A DNA stretch of 64,000 nucleotides, taken from positions 12,562,393-12,626,392 of the forward strand of contig NC_088871.1 in NCBI RefSeq assembly GCF_032884065.1, given 5' to 3'. Within the stretch, counting starts at the first letter, position 1; the number at the start of each line of letters is the position of its first letter. Source of the DNA: Artemia franciscana. Taxonomy: Eukaryota; Arthropoda; Branchiopoda; Anostraca; Artemiidae. The notes beneath the pieces were generated by a model. That model saw nothing but the letters and a program-made list of their open reading frames with translations, was not told where the DNA came from and did no database searches. Position numbers and translations under genes: made by a program. Shown here one piece after another: positions 44,382 through 58,710 of this stretch.

Positions 44382-47300
44382 TTATTAGCGTTATTGAGAG
44401 CCGATCGGAGAACTTTGCATTTCAAACTAAAACTCACGTGTTCCATAAAGCAATTTGCACATTTTGGCGTATAATAATACTTGTGTAATAACATAGATTT
44501 AAGTCTTTGTATATATTAGAATTCTAAATTGTATTTTTCTTTTACTACATTATGTCACTATATCATATTTTATTTTATTATAATGAGATTTGATTAGTTT
44601 CAAAAAAATGAGTCGATATCTCCCTTTTGAAAATAAAAACAATGCGTCCTTGCTTTAAATGAGCCTGGATTTTTTTTCTCCAAAGAGTGTCGTAACTCGG
44701 TAAGAAAACCACAAACTTTCGTTGGGGAGGGCTGATTAAAAAAATACCATCTTTAACATGCCTCAATGTGCCTATACTCTAATATAACGTTCAGTACTTT
44801 CAGCATATATTACGGCTACATTACAACTTATGAACTAGCTGAGGTAATGTGGCACATGTGTGATATGCAAGCATATATGATATGTTTTGTTGTGGAAGGG
44901 GGGGGGGGGTCAAATTTTGAAAAGAATAAAAAAAACAGCCAAATGGAACATGTAGAAAATTGCAAATTTTTTCAACTTCATATTTTGGACAGGGTACAGG
45001 TTCAAAGGCCGCCTCTTGCGTGGATACCAAAAGAAAAGAGATCAACAGTCTTTCCTCCTTTTCTTTTTTAGAATAATATTGAACTTTGTCTGATTTGCTT
45101 CGTTTATTGTTTTCAGTTCTTCTAAAATTATTTAGTAGAAACTGGTTTTGACATTCAGTTGTTTATGTGTCTCAGCTTCTTCCAGGAATTATGTACTCGA
45201 AAGCTATTTTATATTATTTTTATTATAACGTTCAGTTAATTAGTGGTCCCGCAGATTAATACCGAAAGCAATCGATCCCGTTTTAGCCAACTGATTTGTA
45301 GGTTCCATCACTATGTGTTCTGTACTAGATTCCATCACTAATGTATGGACAAGTTGGAAACACTGGTCGACAGAGCTGTATCTAGTATTTTTTTGGGGGG
45401 AGGGGGGAGGTTTCCAAAAAACTAAAAACACGTCAAATTTTTTTTATATTTGTTTTTATTACGTTTTCACGTATCGGACAAACATTTCAGGGGGAGTGTG
45501 TGTTCAACCCCTCCCTTGGATACGACCTTGCTGCTCGATGCCTTTTATATAATTATCTAAATATAATAATCCTTTTTTAATCGCAAGTCATATTTAAAGC
45601 CCTTAAATTGACCCTAAAGGGATACCTAATTTCTTAGATTTTGAAAACTTCCTTTTTTCTGTAAACCACATTAAAATATTTTAAAATGCTTGTGTGATTT
45701 TTAAAATGCGGACTGCTTCAATTTACCCCCTCCCACCAATATATACAAATGTTTAGCCTAAATTATATGTAATCAGTCAAATGTCACTAGCGTGACTCTT
45801 TTCTTCCCACTGCTTGTTTACCATGTGGCCTTAATTTAATAAGAAGTACACTTTTTCTGGACTTGGCTTACTTAGTAGTAAATATTCCGTTTATCAGTTA
45901 TATCTCTTGCTATTATAGTGCTTCATTCATCTTAATAGGTTACTAGATTTTTCAATTTACGTGATTTAGTTGCAACACGTTCTCTATATGATAAAAGGTT
46001 CGAAAGCTGGATATTCTCTTGTGGGGATTTTTATCGGATTTGTAAGAAGGTCACGAACTCATTCTTGTACCTTTTCCTAGAACATTTCATTACTTTTGTC
46101 GATTTTGTCGGAGCAGTTACTTCAAAATAGAGGGAATACTTGGAACCATCATTTCATAAAATCCTCTGACCCAGGCCAGGTTTGTCTTTGCAACTGAACA
46201 GTTGAAAAAAAAAAACTACCTTTTACGATTTTGATGAAGGAAATTTATAAAATTACATTTTATTTGAAAAAATAAACTATCAACGATGTTTTATTTTTTC
46301 TCAGTAAGCCTAATAATAAGTCATGCCAAAGAATTAATTTGAATTTAAGCAGAGTTAGATCAAAGTTGTTCTATATATGCATTCGACCCAACTACATTTG
46401 GAAATGTATGTGCGCAGAGGAAGATTTGGGTATTTAGAATATAATTATAATAATAATAGTAGGGTCACTGAAAAAAATCTCTGAGCCCCTTTGTATCTAG
46501 TGTTTCTGGCCTCTCTAAGCAGGTATCGTCCACATAAGCTTAGAATATTTATCTTTATTTAAGCAGCAATAGCATTTATCATTGGCAAAAACATATGTTT
46601 TATTTTAAGTCTTATAGTTTGTTTAGGTTTTGGATAAGAAATGTCGAATTTCATCAATGTTGGTTTAAAACTGGTGTTGTAGCTAAGTATGCTTTGACTC
46701 GTTAATTTTCAAGAAGATGTTCACAAGAACTACAAAAATGTCCTTAAAGGCATAATTAGAAGCATAAAATTCACACCCTGAAAGAAGTAAGGAGCATTTC
46801 CATTCATATTAAGTGTGAGGCCCAGATCAGCGTTGCTAACGCGTGCAATTGTTCTGTCTTTGAACGATTTCGAGGTGCTGGTACAGTTCGGCCCATTCGG
46901 ACATTTTATGGCACAATCCAGTATTTTGGGTACAATTTGATTGTATTTGCCTGGCCAAGGCTCACTTTTCAAAATTTTCTAAGCTCCCTCTCGTCACCTC
47001 TTAGGGGTGCTAGAAAGCACAAAAAAGGATTTTAGTACAATGCAAACGGGGCACCAAAAGAAATTTCTGCAAATTTCAGGAATCTTCGTGCGAAAAAAAA
47101 AACCGCGCTCTAAGTTGATTTCTTAGAGAGGATTAAGATTAAAAATGGGGTAAAAAAAAATCGCTTGCTTTTAAGTTTATTCAAGTATTTTGTCCGTGAA
47201 ACCGATACTGACGTATAATACTATAATTATACCAGCAAGGGTTTTTTGTGTTTCAAGTTTGGTCGGAAATTGGAACAATTCATGTCAAAGTGTTGGCAAC

Positions 47301-47444
47301 GCTGCCCCCGATTGTCTACGAGAATTTTCAGCCCCCTGTCTTAAGTAAAGGACGTCTATAGTTCTATAGCTGTCATTCCATAGATGTCTATTCATATATG
47401 GTTAGCTCTTTCTGACAATTAATATAAGGGAAAAAACCTCATAA
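44382..47444. other. CaMKI intron, mostly unassigned
   Basis: Apart from the small MITE at 45368-45534, no gene or element was recognised. A minus-strand frame at 46730-46972 (80 residues with several Cys) matches no family I know and has no splice context. It is noted only as a possible old fragment. Confidence 0.4.
45368..45534. mobile_element. MITE-like element with GTATC ends
   Basis: The left end CGACAGAGCTGTATCTAGTA and right end CTTGGATACGACCTTGCTG are imperfect inverted repeats. The inside has a G-run and, near the right end, CAACCCCTCCCTTGG. It is similar in plan to 31238-31486. Confidence 0.5.
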
Positions 47445-47505
47445 AAAGATGTTTTTCAAAGAAAAGTAAAGAGCCATATTGAAACTTAAGACGAGCAGAA
47501 ATAAA
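47445..47505 (+). repeat. diverged fold-back arm fragment
   Basis: TTTTTCAAAGAAAAGTAAAG followed by TTGAAACTTAAGACGAGCAG is a decayed outer arm of the fold-back family, lying about 250 bp before a larger copy. Confidence 0.5.
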
Positions 47506-47754
47506 GTCCCATAATAATTCAATCTTAAAATGACAACAAAATAAAATGAAGGATTAAACAAACTAAAAACGAAGAGAAATTCAAATAAATACTCAAATCA
47601 AACGGATAGATACTACTAATAGGAGTTTGGTTGCTCCCTCTCCTCCTAACTGTAAATCTTCTCAAATTTAATGCTTCATTTGTTTTTTGTTAAAAACTAA
47701 ATGCATTTTGAAAAGTGCTCTTTAATTTTTCAAAGCATTGACGAAAAATAAAAT

Positions 47755-48738
47755 CAAACAGTTCGTGGTCAACTGTAAGTAAGGAGTGATTCGGCCAAAT
47801 AGTAACCGAATCTCTAAAAAAAGAATTCTCATAACAGTTAGAATATCAAAAAAATAATTGGGTTTTTATGCTTATTTTAGATACATAAAGTTTAATGTTA
47901 CCAATAATAAAATTTAATGTTTCCAATCAAAATTATGAGAGAAAATTTGCCTGATTTTCAAAAAAGGGGGAAACACTAGCAAAAAATCAAGCGATCTTAG
48001 TGAAACTCATACCTTCAGATTCATCCTTTTAAGCTCCAAAATAGAAAAACGTGGAAGTTTATTTTTCCCCAGAAGAAAGGTCACGGGGGCGTGTTTTTTC
48101 ATTTGTTTTTGTTTTTTCCCCAGGGGCGTTTGTTTCAAACCAAAAGCACTAAAAGATCGAGATAGGGCTTATTCGAACGGAAATTAAAAGTTCTAGTGGC
48201 CTTTAAAAACGACCAAAAATATTAAAGGGTAACTGGCCCTTACCCCACGCCCTTTTTTCCAAAAGCCATCCAATCAAAACTTTGAGCTCAGTATAGTTCA
48301 AATATCCAATATGTATGCCTCTGGGGATGATATGATCCCCACATCTCCTCTGGAAGGATGCAATTTGCCCATTGTTTACTTATAGTAATTGTTATTGGAC
48401 AATTCGCGGATTTGTTTTTTTAGGGGGGGGGGGAGAATTCTGAGTTAAAATTTTCTGGGGGTAATTTTCAATGCAAGGGGGGGGGGGTGATTTCGTGGAT
48501 TAACTTGGAAAATGACCAGAATTTAGATAATACAAGATTTTTCAACTGAAAGCAAGAAGCAGGATTAAAAATTAAAACCAATGGAAGTTATTTTGTATAT
48601 GAGGGGGGTTGAAGAACTTAAGCCTAAAGAGTGAGGGGTTGAGGAGGGGGCGACTCACTTCATATACAGAATAATTTCTGTTGGTTTCTAGTTTTAATCT
48701 TCTTTCTTACTTTCAGTTTAAAAAACTTTTTTATTTAA
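47755..48738 (+). repeat. composite fold-back repeat, diverged and deleted copy
   Basis: It starts with the head CAAACAGTTCGTGGTCAACT, passes the CCCCAGGGGCG junction (about 48117) and the G-rich middle block, and ends with a shortened fold-back terminus (AATAATTTCTG, TTACTTTCAGTTTAAAAAAC). It is more diverged than the other copies, with G-runs at 48423 and 48478. Confidence 0.75.
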
Positions 48739-49139
48739 TCACAATAATAATCAGGGTGATTGGAAAGAATCTATGAAGATAGACTGAATGTTTAGTATGT
48801 AGGCCTAACGATATTAATTCCTGGAAATCTCAACGATTCAAGGTTTTATTAAACCATATTTTTTTAACGTTATAATTATGAACAAATGTTTAAAATATAG
48901 TTTGTTGTCATTGAAGTGCAAACGACACAATAGACTCTAAAAGATTTACAGTTAGGGTACCGAGGGCAGCTTTACTGTGAATGCAGATAAAAGATAGTAG
49001 GATGTCTTTAGGTGTATTGAAAATATTGAACATGTGGGATTAAAATGTGCTTATATCATGGAAAAGGAGCGGGAAACTTTGATCAGCCAAAATTTGCAGT
49101 CAAAAGAAGTTCAGACACTGCCGAGTCGAACTAAATATG

Positions 49140-50955
<1,816 letters not shown>

Positions 50956-52914
50956 TTAACAAAACCTCACTATGAAATTAACAGTCAGCTTGGATATTTG
51001 AAAAGCTGACCGCAAGGTAAGAACTGTAGAGTAAACAATCGCTTTTCGGATCTTGCTTTCTTCAATATCTTTTAGGAAATAGTTGAGTTACGAAAATGAA
51101 CCTCTCAGGGATTCTTAGAAATACTTGAGCTGATTCCCGAAACTTCATTCTCCTAAATTAACCTACTTCATTTAAAATAATAAAAAACACGCGTCTGAAA
51201 AAAACAAGTTTTATGCCATAAGATGTTTCTCATTGCATCAAGTTGCAACCCGAATGAAGGAAGAGAGAGAGAGAGAGTGGGGGGGGGGGTGGCAGCGGGG
51301 GTATCCTGTAAGTTGGAAGATTACAGTTTTTCGTTGACACAGGTCTTATTCTACGCGACATTTATTCGAAAAAAGAATTTCATAATGAATTTAGTTTTGT
51401 TTCACAAAATTCTGTCCTTATGGGAAACTTCATCTTTCCGCTTTGATAAAAGGAAGTGAATAATAAACAAAACTATTAGGAAGATTAGTAAAGTGTTATA
51501 AGATGCAGGAACGTGGACGGGAGGTGGGGGGTGCATAGGCCTCCTTGTCCACCTTCTCCTAGATTGTTCGCCCCCTTGAATTGTATTTTTTATAGAAGAA
51601 TGCCTTTTTTGGTATTTTTCCTGAAAGAACGATAAACTGTACTCCCCTAAAATCTGGAAAATACCCTTTATCTCCTCCCCCATCGTTTTGGGAATAGACG
51701 ACATTAGTAAGATGTGACAGTAAGTTAAAATGTTAAGCAAAATAGTTGTAATATGGTAATGAAATATGTAAAATTTGGCGGTAAAGGTTTAACAAAAAGT
51801 AATCCTTGGAGAATTATAATTTGTCTCTGCGTAATTCCCATATATACATAAAATTCCAAAAAATCTTGAAGATCTGAAGTTGAAGCAGTTGTTGTGCTTC
51901 ATAAGTTTTCAGGGCTTATCAAAGTCTGTTCCTAGAGTCCTGACTAATGTAGTGTTTTTAGCCGTTTTATTTATCATAATAGTATTGGAATAACTTAAAT
52001 TGAAGACTACTTCAAAGAACGGCAAATAATTATTAAGATATTCGGTAAATTGACTTCGAATTTAGGTAATTTTTCGGTAATTTTTTTTCAAAATTTCTTT
52101 AAAATTCTTGTAATAATTGATAGGGGATCTTGAATGTGTCGATAGTTCAAAAAGCTAATGAGTGACTAGTTTAAAATAAAGAACAGTATGATTTTAGTAA
52201 TTGTGAAGCAAAGCGATGTGTGTATTCAATGTTCTCACGGCATAAATAATACGTTCCTCCTGTCGCTAGGTTTTCAATTAAAGTGGCTAGCACCACGTAG
52301 AACTTTCAAAACTTCAAGTTACTCGAATAATATTTCATTTGAGCTGATTTTAACGTTTTCTTAGTAGGCATGCTAGAACGTTGTAGGGATTGTCCTTTCC
52401 TGAACTTTAAAAAGAATATTCTTCTTCGTTTAGTCGAAAAAAATTCGTGTTGTTTAATGATTTGAGTCTTTTAGTTTTATATGGTCTGTTAGGGTCTCTT
52501 ATCCAAAGCTCTACAAGCTATGGCAAAACCACCCAATCAATTCTAAGTAGCTTAGTCATGCAAACTCAAAGATTTATAACTGGCAAAATAGGGCGATATC
52601 GCCTTAATGGCATAATATTGAGACGCTTGACTAATTCAGTCTATTTTGGCTAAATTTTGCAACGGATTAAAAACAAAAATCTTTAGCCAGTTTTAAAGAA
52701 AACAAATGTGAATTCTGCTAAGTTTCTTTCATTTAAGTTTTTTATTTCTTGAAACTTTGACAGTTTCGACAGATATTTTTTAGAAATGACTTTGTGCTTA
52801 CAAAGAAATCAAACATTCAGACATAATAAAGCCATTTTGGAGCTTTCAGTGTTACCTGATTTCTTTGGAAAAGGAAAACTCTGGAAAGACAAAGAGAAAT
52901 GAAATGCTTTGTTC
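50956..52914. other. region 3' of exon 4, unassigned
   Basis: It contains a (GA)n/(G)n patch at about 51260-51300. No further kinase exon, RNA gene or transposon frame recognised. Confidence 0.4.
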
Positions 52915-53410
52915 TCTTTGTGATTTGGATTGGTGAAAGCATTTGAACTTGACAAATTTTGTTTTATCGGTTCCTTTCAAATGAGAAAGGTCAACTTTGT
53001 TAAGTTTTGGACTTTTTTAAATAACATTTCCGGATTTTTTTTTGTTATTATTATTATTTGGTAACGTCTATCATATTGGCTTGTGAATAGTACGGAAGTT
53101 GACAAGTGTACATTTTTTCTTGGATTCCTTCGAAAGGTGTACACTAATTTTGAATTTTTTTTTTTGTTTGTGGAAGGGGGATAAATTCAAGGATTTCCCT
53201 TGATATTTGTTTATCCTATATTTTTTTTAATTTTGTAGCGTTTTAGATTTTTTAAATAATATTTCAGGTTCTTTTTTACATAATTTGACAGCGTCTCTGG
53301 TATTGGATTGTGATTGTACTGAAGTTGATAAATGCTTGTCTCGGTTTCCTCAAAAAGGAACATCAATTTTGTTTCCGTTTCCTTCAAAAGGAACTAACGA
53401 AATTTTGGGA
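52915..53410. repeat. degenerate tandem repeat, about 230 bp period
   Basis: Words such as TTTTTTAAATAACATTTCCGG / TTTTTTAAATAATATTTCAGG, GTCTATCATATTGG / GTCTCTGGTATTGG and GGAAGTTGACAAG / TGAAGTTGATAAA recur in the same order about 230 bp apart. The copies are strongly diverged. Confidence 0.45.
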
Positions 53411-55504
53411 ATTTCTTAATTATTTTTTCCGTTTGTAGATTTTTTTTAAGCTGATGAGGTCTAAAAAAAGTTAGTAAAGTATATGTCCATAGTAAATAAA
53501 ATAGGATAATTTTACTTTACCAAGTCAATTCTGGTTTCAGTGATGACTGTTGCAGGAAGTCAGGCCCAACATAAAAAAGACTACAGTTTCCTAGGTTGCT
53601 TTGTTATAACTAAATCTTATTTACAATTTGAAAAAAGAGTACGAATTTAAGCATATAATCAAAATGGCGATCAAAAATAAGGTTTTTGTCTGTTTGTTTT
53701 TTTTTTATTATTGAAAAAACTAAATACGGTAGTTTGCAAATGCAAATGGACAGTTTGAAACCTATTAATTTCGTCTGTAATAAATTGGTTGAAATAAAGG
53801 TGGTAATTTCTAATTCTAGAACGGAAAACTAAACTTCGATGGTTCTTGAATAATTATTTAGATAAGCAAGTGTAAACAAATGGCTTATACTTAACTCAGT
53901 CGGGAAACTTATTTTAGTTCCTTAAAGGTTTCTTTTTAAGTAGCCATACGCGGAATAACTTCTGCAATACCAAATATAATACCTAGATAGCACTTTTCGA
54001 ATTACTTTTTGTAATAAAAAAAAAAGAAAAACAAGAGCTAAGAGCTCATTTGGCACTTGTGAGAAGGTCAGAACCTAAAGTTAGACTCGGTACTAGAGTT
54101 ATCGAATTTGCTGTACTTTGTTTATTGGCAATTATTATAAACCAGACTTAAGAATAACATCAAAAATTATTACCTTACCCTTTTGTATTATCGACACCGT
54201 TCTTTATAGGTAGGAATTTTTTCATACACTTCAGTTACAATTTTATCCTTATCTTTTGACATAGATTCTTGAATGACTTCCATTTCTGCTCATCAAATTC
54301 ATGGAAAACGTTTTAAATACGTATTTAAATTGCGCATTAAAACCCGCGTTGTCTGTGCCAAAAGGACTGGGAACTAATTAAAAGTCAATAGCTAAGTTCA
54401 TGAATGTGAAATCATCATTGATGACTGTCACAGTGTAAAAATATTTTCGCTTTACTGTGCTGACTGCATAGATGACTGGAACAGTTACATCCGCAGGACT
54501 TTGCTTCTTAGGGAATTCCAATTTCGTCAGCAATAGTTACAGCTTAGGGGTATAAGCCTAGAGAAGGAAACATGTTAAGAAAACATTTCATAATACGCAC
54601 AATAGCTGTAGCTAACACCTTTTGCATGGATCCCCCCTATACTTTACCGCCAACCCCCCTTCCCCTAAAAAGCAAATATATAGTCCAAATTATATAAAAC
54701 CAATGCTTTCTGTCACCCATCACTTGTTTTCCGGTTGTTCTTTTAAATAGTTAATTCAATTAATAAGTACAAGGTATGAAACAAGAGAGACGCATTTTTT
54801 GAACGGAATTTTTTGAACGGATTTTTGAACGGAAGTCATGGCCAATTGACGAAAAAAGCCAAGACAAATTGTCCAGGTTAATTTTACCCCTTGGATGGCC
54901 GTTGTTACTGTCTCCCATTTATGCTCCATGCAAACGTGTCTTTTTACAATGACGAACTAGAGTTGTACCGGTTGGAGGTTCTCGCTGGGGAACAATCGCA
55001 GGTTGACTACAAGTTGACTTGGATGAAAATTTTCCTCTCATGCATATCACTCCACAATGCTGAACTAGAGTCAACCTGTTGAGGGTCTAACGTGTTAATT
55101 CACGGCGAGTGAGACAATATATTGTAAAATTTGACAATGAATATAAATGGAAATAAGAGTCCAATTCAAAGCCTACAAGGGCCTCCTACAATTTGCCTCG
55201 ACTCTTATACAAGTGAACTTGCATTTATACACCAAGAGATTTGGGCCAGAAACAAAAAATTCAACTGTCTGTAATTGACTACAAAAAGTGCAGTGAACAT
55301 GGGCTAGATGGGAAGCCCATATGAGAATGAGTATATTGTTGGTATGTGTGAAGCGGATGGTTACTACCACTTGAGCAATGGTCTAACCATTGATGGCTTT
55401 AAGGATTCGTGCTTTAAGCGGCAAACGTAGGCTCAATGAAATACCAGATGTTTTCTTATCAAGAGAGACGTTTTCTTATCATGCTTCCTTCTCAAACATG
55501 TTTC
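53411..55504. other. unassigned stretch
   Basis: Nothing firmly recognised. Short frames at 54891-55082 and 55173-55370 match no family I know. A pair of GAACTAGAGT words at about 54954 and 55062 is probably chance. Confidence 0.4.
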
Positions 55505-57700
55505 CTTCTTAAATCGTAAGTTAAAAATACCTCATTTTTATAATCTTTCAGAATTAACCCTCGCCCCCACTCCCCCAAAGAGAGCGGATCCGCCCTTCCA
55601 ACTCCCCCGAATGTCACAGGATCTTGTCGGAATTTGAAATTAGAACTTTATAGCACAAGATCCTTCTAAATATCAAATTTCATTAAGATCTGGTCACCCT
55701 TTCGTAAGTTACAAATACCTCAATTTTCAAAATTACCTCCCCCCTCCCAATTCCACCAAAGAGAGCAGATCCGGTCCAGTTATGTCAGTCACGTATCTTA
55801 GACAGGTTTCTATTCTTCCCATCCAGTTTCATCCTGATCTCACCGCTTTAAGTATTTTCTAAGATTTCCGGTCCCCCCAACTGCCCCCCCCCAATTACGT
55901 TTGATCCGGTTGAGATTTAAAATAAGATATCGGAGTTACGAGGTCCTTCTAAATATGAAGTTTCATGAAGATCCGATCACTCCTTCGTAAGTTAAAAATA
56001 CGTCATTTTTCTTATTTTTCAGAATTACCCCCCCCCCCCGCAATTGAGCGGATCCGTCCCAATTATGTAAATTACGTATGCAAGACTTTTGCGTATTTTT
56101 CCAATCAACTTTCATCCCAATCCCTCCAATCTAAGTGTTTCCCATCATTTTAGGTCTCCCCACCCCAAACTTCCCCCAATGTCACCAGATCCGGTCAGGA
56201 TTTAAAATAAGAGCTTTGAGACACGATATCCTTCTAAAAATCAAATTTCATGGAGATCCAATGACCCGTTCGTAAGTTCATTTTTTCTAATTTTTCAGAA
56301 TTAACCCCCCCCCCCCCCCAACTACCCCAAAGAGAGCGGATCCGTTCTGGTTATATCAATCATGTATCTAGGACTTGTGTTTTTTTCCACCAAGTTTTAT
56401 CCCGATCCCTCCACTCTAAGTGTTTTCCAATTTTTAGGTTTCTCCCTCCCAACTCCCCCCCAATGTCACCAGATCTTGTCGGGTTTAAAATAAGAGCTCT
56501 GAGCCACGATATCGTTCTAAAAATCAAATTTCATTGAGATCCGATCACCCGTTCGTAAGTTAAAAATACCTCATTTTTTTATTTTTTCAGAAATACCCCC
56601 CCCCCCAACTACCCAAAAGAGAGCGGATCCGTTCCGTTTATGTCAATCATCTATCTAGGACTTGTGTTTATTTTTCCCACCATGTTTCATCCGATCCCTC
56701 CACTCTAAGTGTTTTCCAAGTTTTAGGTTTCCCCCTCCCAACTCCCCGTCCCCATCACCAGATCCGGTCGGGATTTAAAATAAGAGCTCTAAGACACGAT
56801 ATCCTTCTAAACATCAAATTTCATTGAGATCCGATCACCCGTTCGTAAGTTGAAAATACCTCATTTTTCTAATTTTTAAGACTTACTCCCCCCCCCAACT
56901 ACCCCAAAGAGAGCAAATAAGTTCCGATTATGTCAATCATGTATCTGGGACTTGCGCTTATTTTTCCCATCAAGTTTCATCCCGATCCCTCTACTCTAAG
57001 TGTTTTCCAAGATTTTAGGTTTCCCCCCTCCAACTCCCCCCAATGTCATCAGACCCAGTCGGGATTTAAAATAAGAGCTCTGAGACACAATATCATTCCA
57101 AACATCAAATTTCATTAAGATCCAATCACCCGCTCATAAGTTAAAAATACTTCATTTTTTCTATTATTCCGAATTAACCGGCCCCTACTCCCCCCCCCCA
57201 GATGGTCAAATCGGGAAAACGAGTATTTCTAATTTAATCTGGTCCGGTCCCTGATACGCTTGCCAAATTTCATCGTCCTAGCTTACCTGGAAGTGCCTAA
57301 AGTAGCAAAACCGGGACTTTAGGTTTCCCCCCTCCAACTCCCCCCAATGTCATCAGATCCGGTCGGGATTTAAAATAAGAGCTCTAAGACACAATATCAT
57401 TCCAAACATCAAATTTCATTAAGATCCAAATACCCGCTGATAAGTTAAAAATACTTCATTTTTTCTATTTTTGCGAAATAACCGGGCCCCCACTCCCCCC
57501 AGATGGTCAAATCGGGAAAACGACTATTTCTAATTTAATCTGGTCCGGTCCCTGATACGCTTGCCAAATTTCATCGTCCTAGCTTACCTGGAAGTGCCTA
57601 AAGTAGCAAAACCGGGACCGACAGACAGGCCGACAGACCGACAGAATTGGCGACTGCTATATGTCACTTGGTTAATATCAAGTGCCATAAAAAAGACGGC
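55505..57700 (+). repeat. tandem array, about 290-bp unit, with hairpin-bearing terminus
   Basis: About seven units share AAAGAGAGCGGATCCG, TTTCATCCCGATCCCTCC, CTCTAAGTGTTTTCC, CAGATCCGGTCGGGATTTAA, AAATTTCATTGAGATCCGAT and a C-run. Anchors at about 55832, 56113, 56403, 56692 and 56983 give periods of 281-291 bp. The last part carries a distinct terminal module (CAGATGGTCAAATCGGGAAA ... GTGCCTAAAGTAGCAAAACC) present twice (57180-57310, 57485-57617). The end is GACAGAC-rich sequence and a hairpin, CACTTGGTTAATATCAAGTG (about 57665-57684). Confidence 0.85.
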
Positions 57701-58289
57701 TGTACAATTTTGTAATCGAGAAATAACTTGGATTTGTTCAAGACTTCTTTTGAAATAACTACACCCAGAGTATGAAATATAAATGAACCATAGATATTAG
57801 TCCTCGATAGGGCTGTACCTAGGAGTTTCGTTCGGGGGGAGTCTATCGAAGAAAGGGTACTAGAAGAAGTTCGAACTCTTTATACTCAAACCACGGCACC
57901 CCCTTGTATATGGCCCGGGTTCTCGAAGGCTGAAGAGCCATGAAGCGGAGATAAGCACCGCCAGTTGGGACTGTAAAGTCCAATGTCGTATTCTTTACTT
58001 TACCTTTTTATCAATATTTGAAATATTATCCAACGTACCTGTTTATTTAGCGTTGGGGACTCCAGAGTCACCCCTCATACTGAGCATCACGGCTCAGACC
58101 GGTGATGCTCACACTTAGCATTACGGGTCGACTTGATAGTATATTATTAACCTCTTCTGTCGCCTGCATTAGGGTTCTTCAATTGGAGGTGTGAAGAAAC
58201 ATTGTTGGGATGATTTTAGAAGGAATTTATGTGCCTTTCCTAAAACAGCACTTTTATAAAAATAAAATTCTGCAAAAATCGGATAGCCT

Positions 58290-58332
<43 letters not shown>

Positions 58333-58710
58333 TCTCAGGTTTTTAAGTAATAAAGACCAAAGGAAGTAAAAGTTGGGAAGCCCTGCTCTGTGGTATCAAA
58401 TATACACTTAATTTCCTATTGATTGTGTCCACTCCTGACTCCATAAATCTGGCCTCCACGAAATGGTACCTCCCTTAAAACTTGCTGGCTAAAGCTGGTC
58501 AGTCATTACATTTAAATTGAATTTCAATAACGTTCTCCCTTCCTTAGCAGATATTAGAAATGTTGCCTAACATCTATTATACAATTTTGTTTTGCCTGAC
58601 TCATTTTATGTGAATCCACCCTTACATAACTCCACTCTAAAGTTTTTTTTGGTGTGTCCTCAGTTATTGTATTATTAATTCTTTTTTCAATTCGTGAAAA
58701 GACATGCAAT
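57701..58710. other. spacer with poly-A tract, unassigned
   Basis: It includes a 36-base A run at 58294-58329, which may be the tail of a retroposed sequence, and a 9-bp-stem hairpin at 58082-58110 (GAGCATCAC ... GTGATGCTC). No gene recognised. Confidence 0.45.

Noticed and set aside
46730-46972. Minus-strand 80-residue frame with four Cys
   Set aside because: No recognisable domain and no splice or promoter context. Kept only as a remark in the intron entry.
57600-57690. Helitron 3' end at the terminus of the tandem array
   Set aside because: A hairpin is present but the expected CTRR end and 5' TC are not evident, so only a resemblance is reported.
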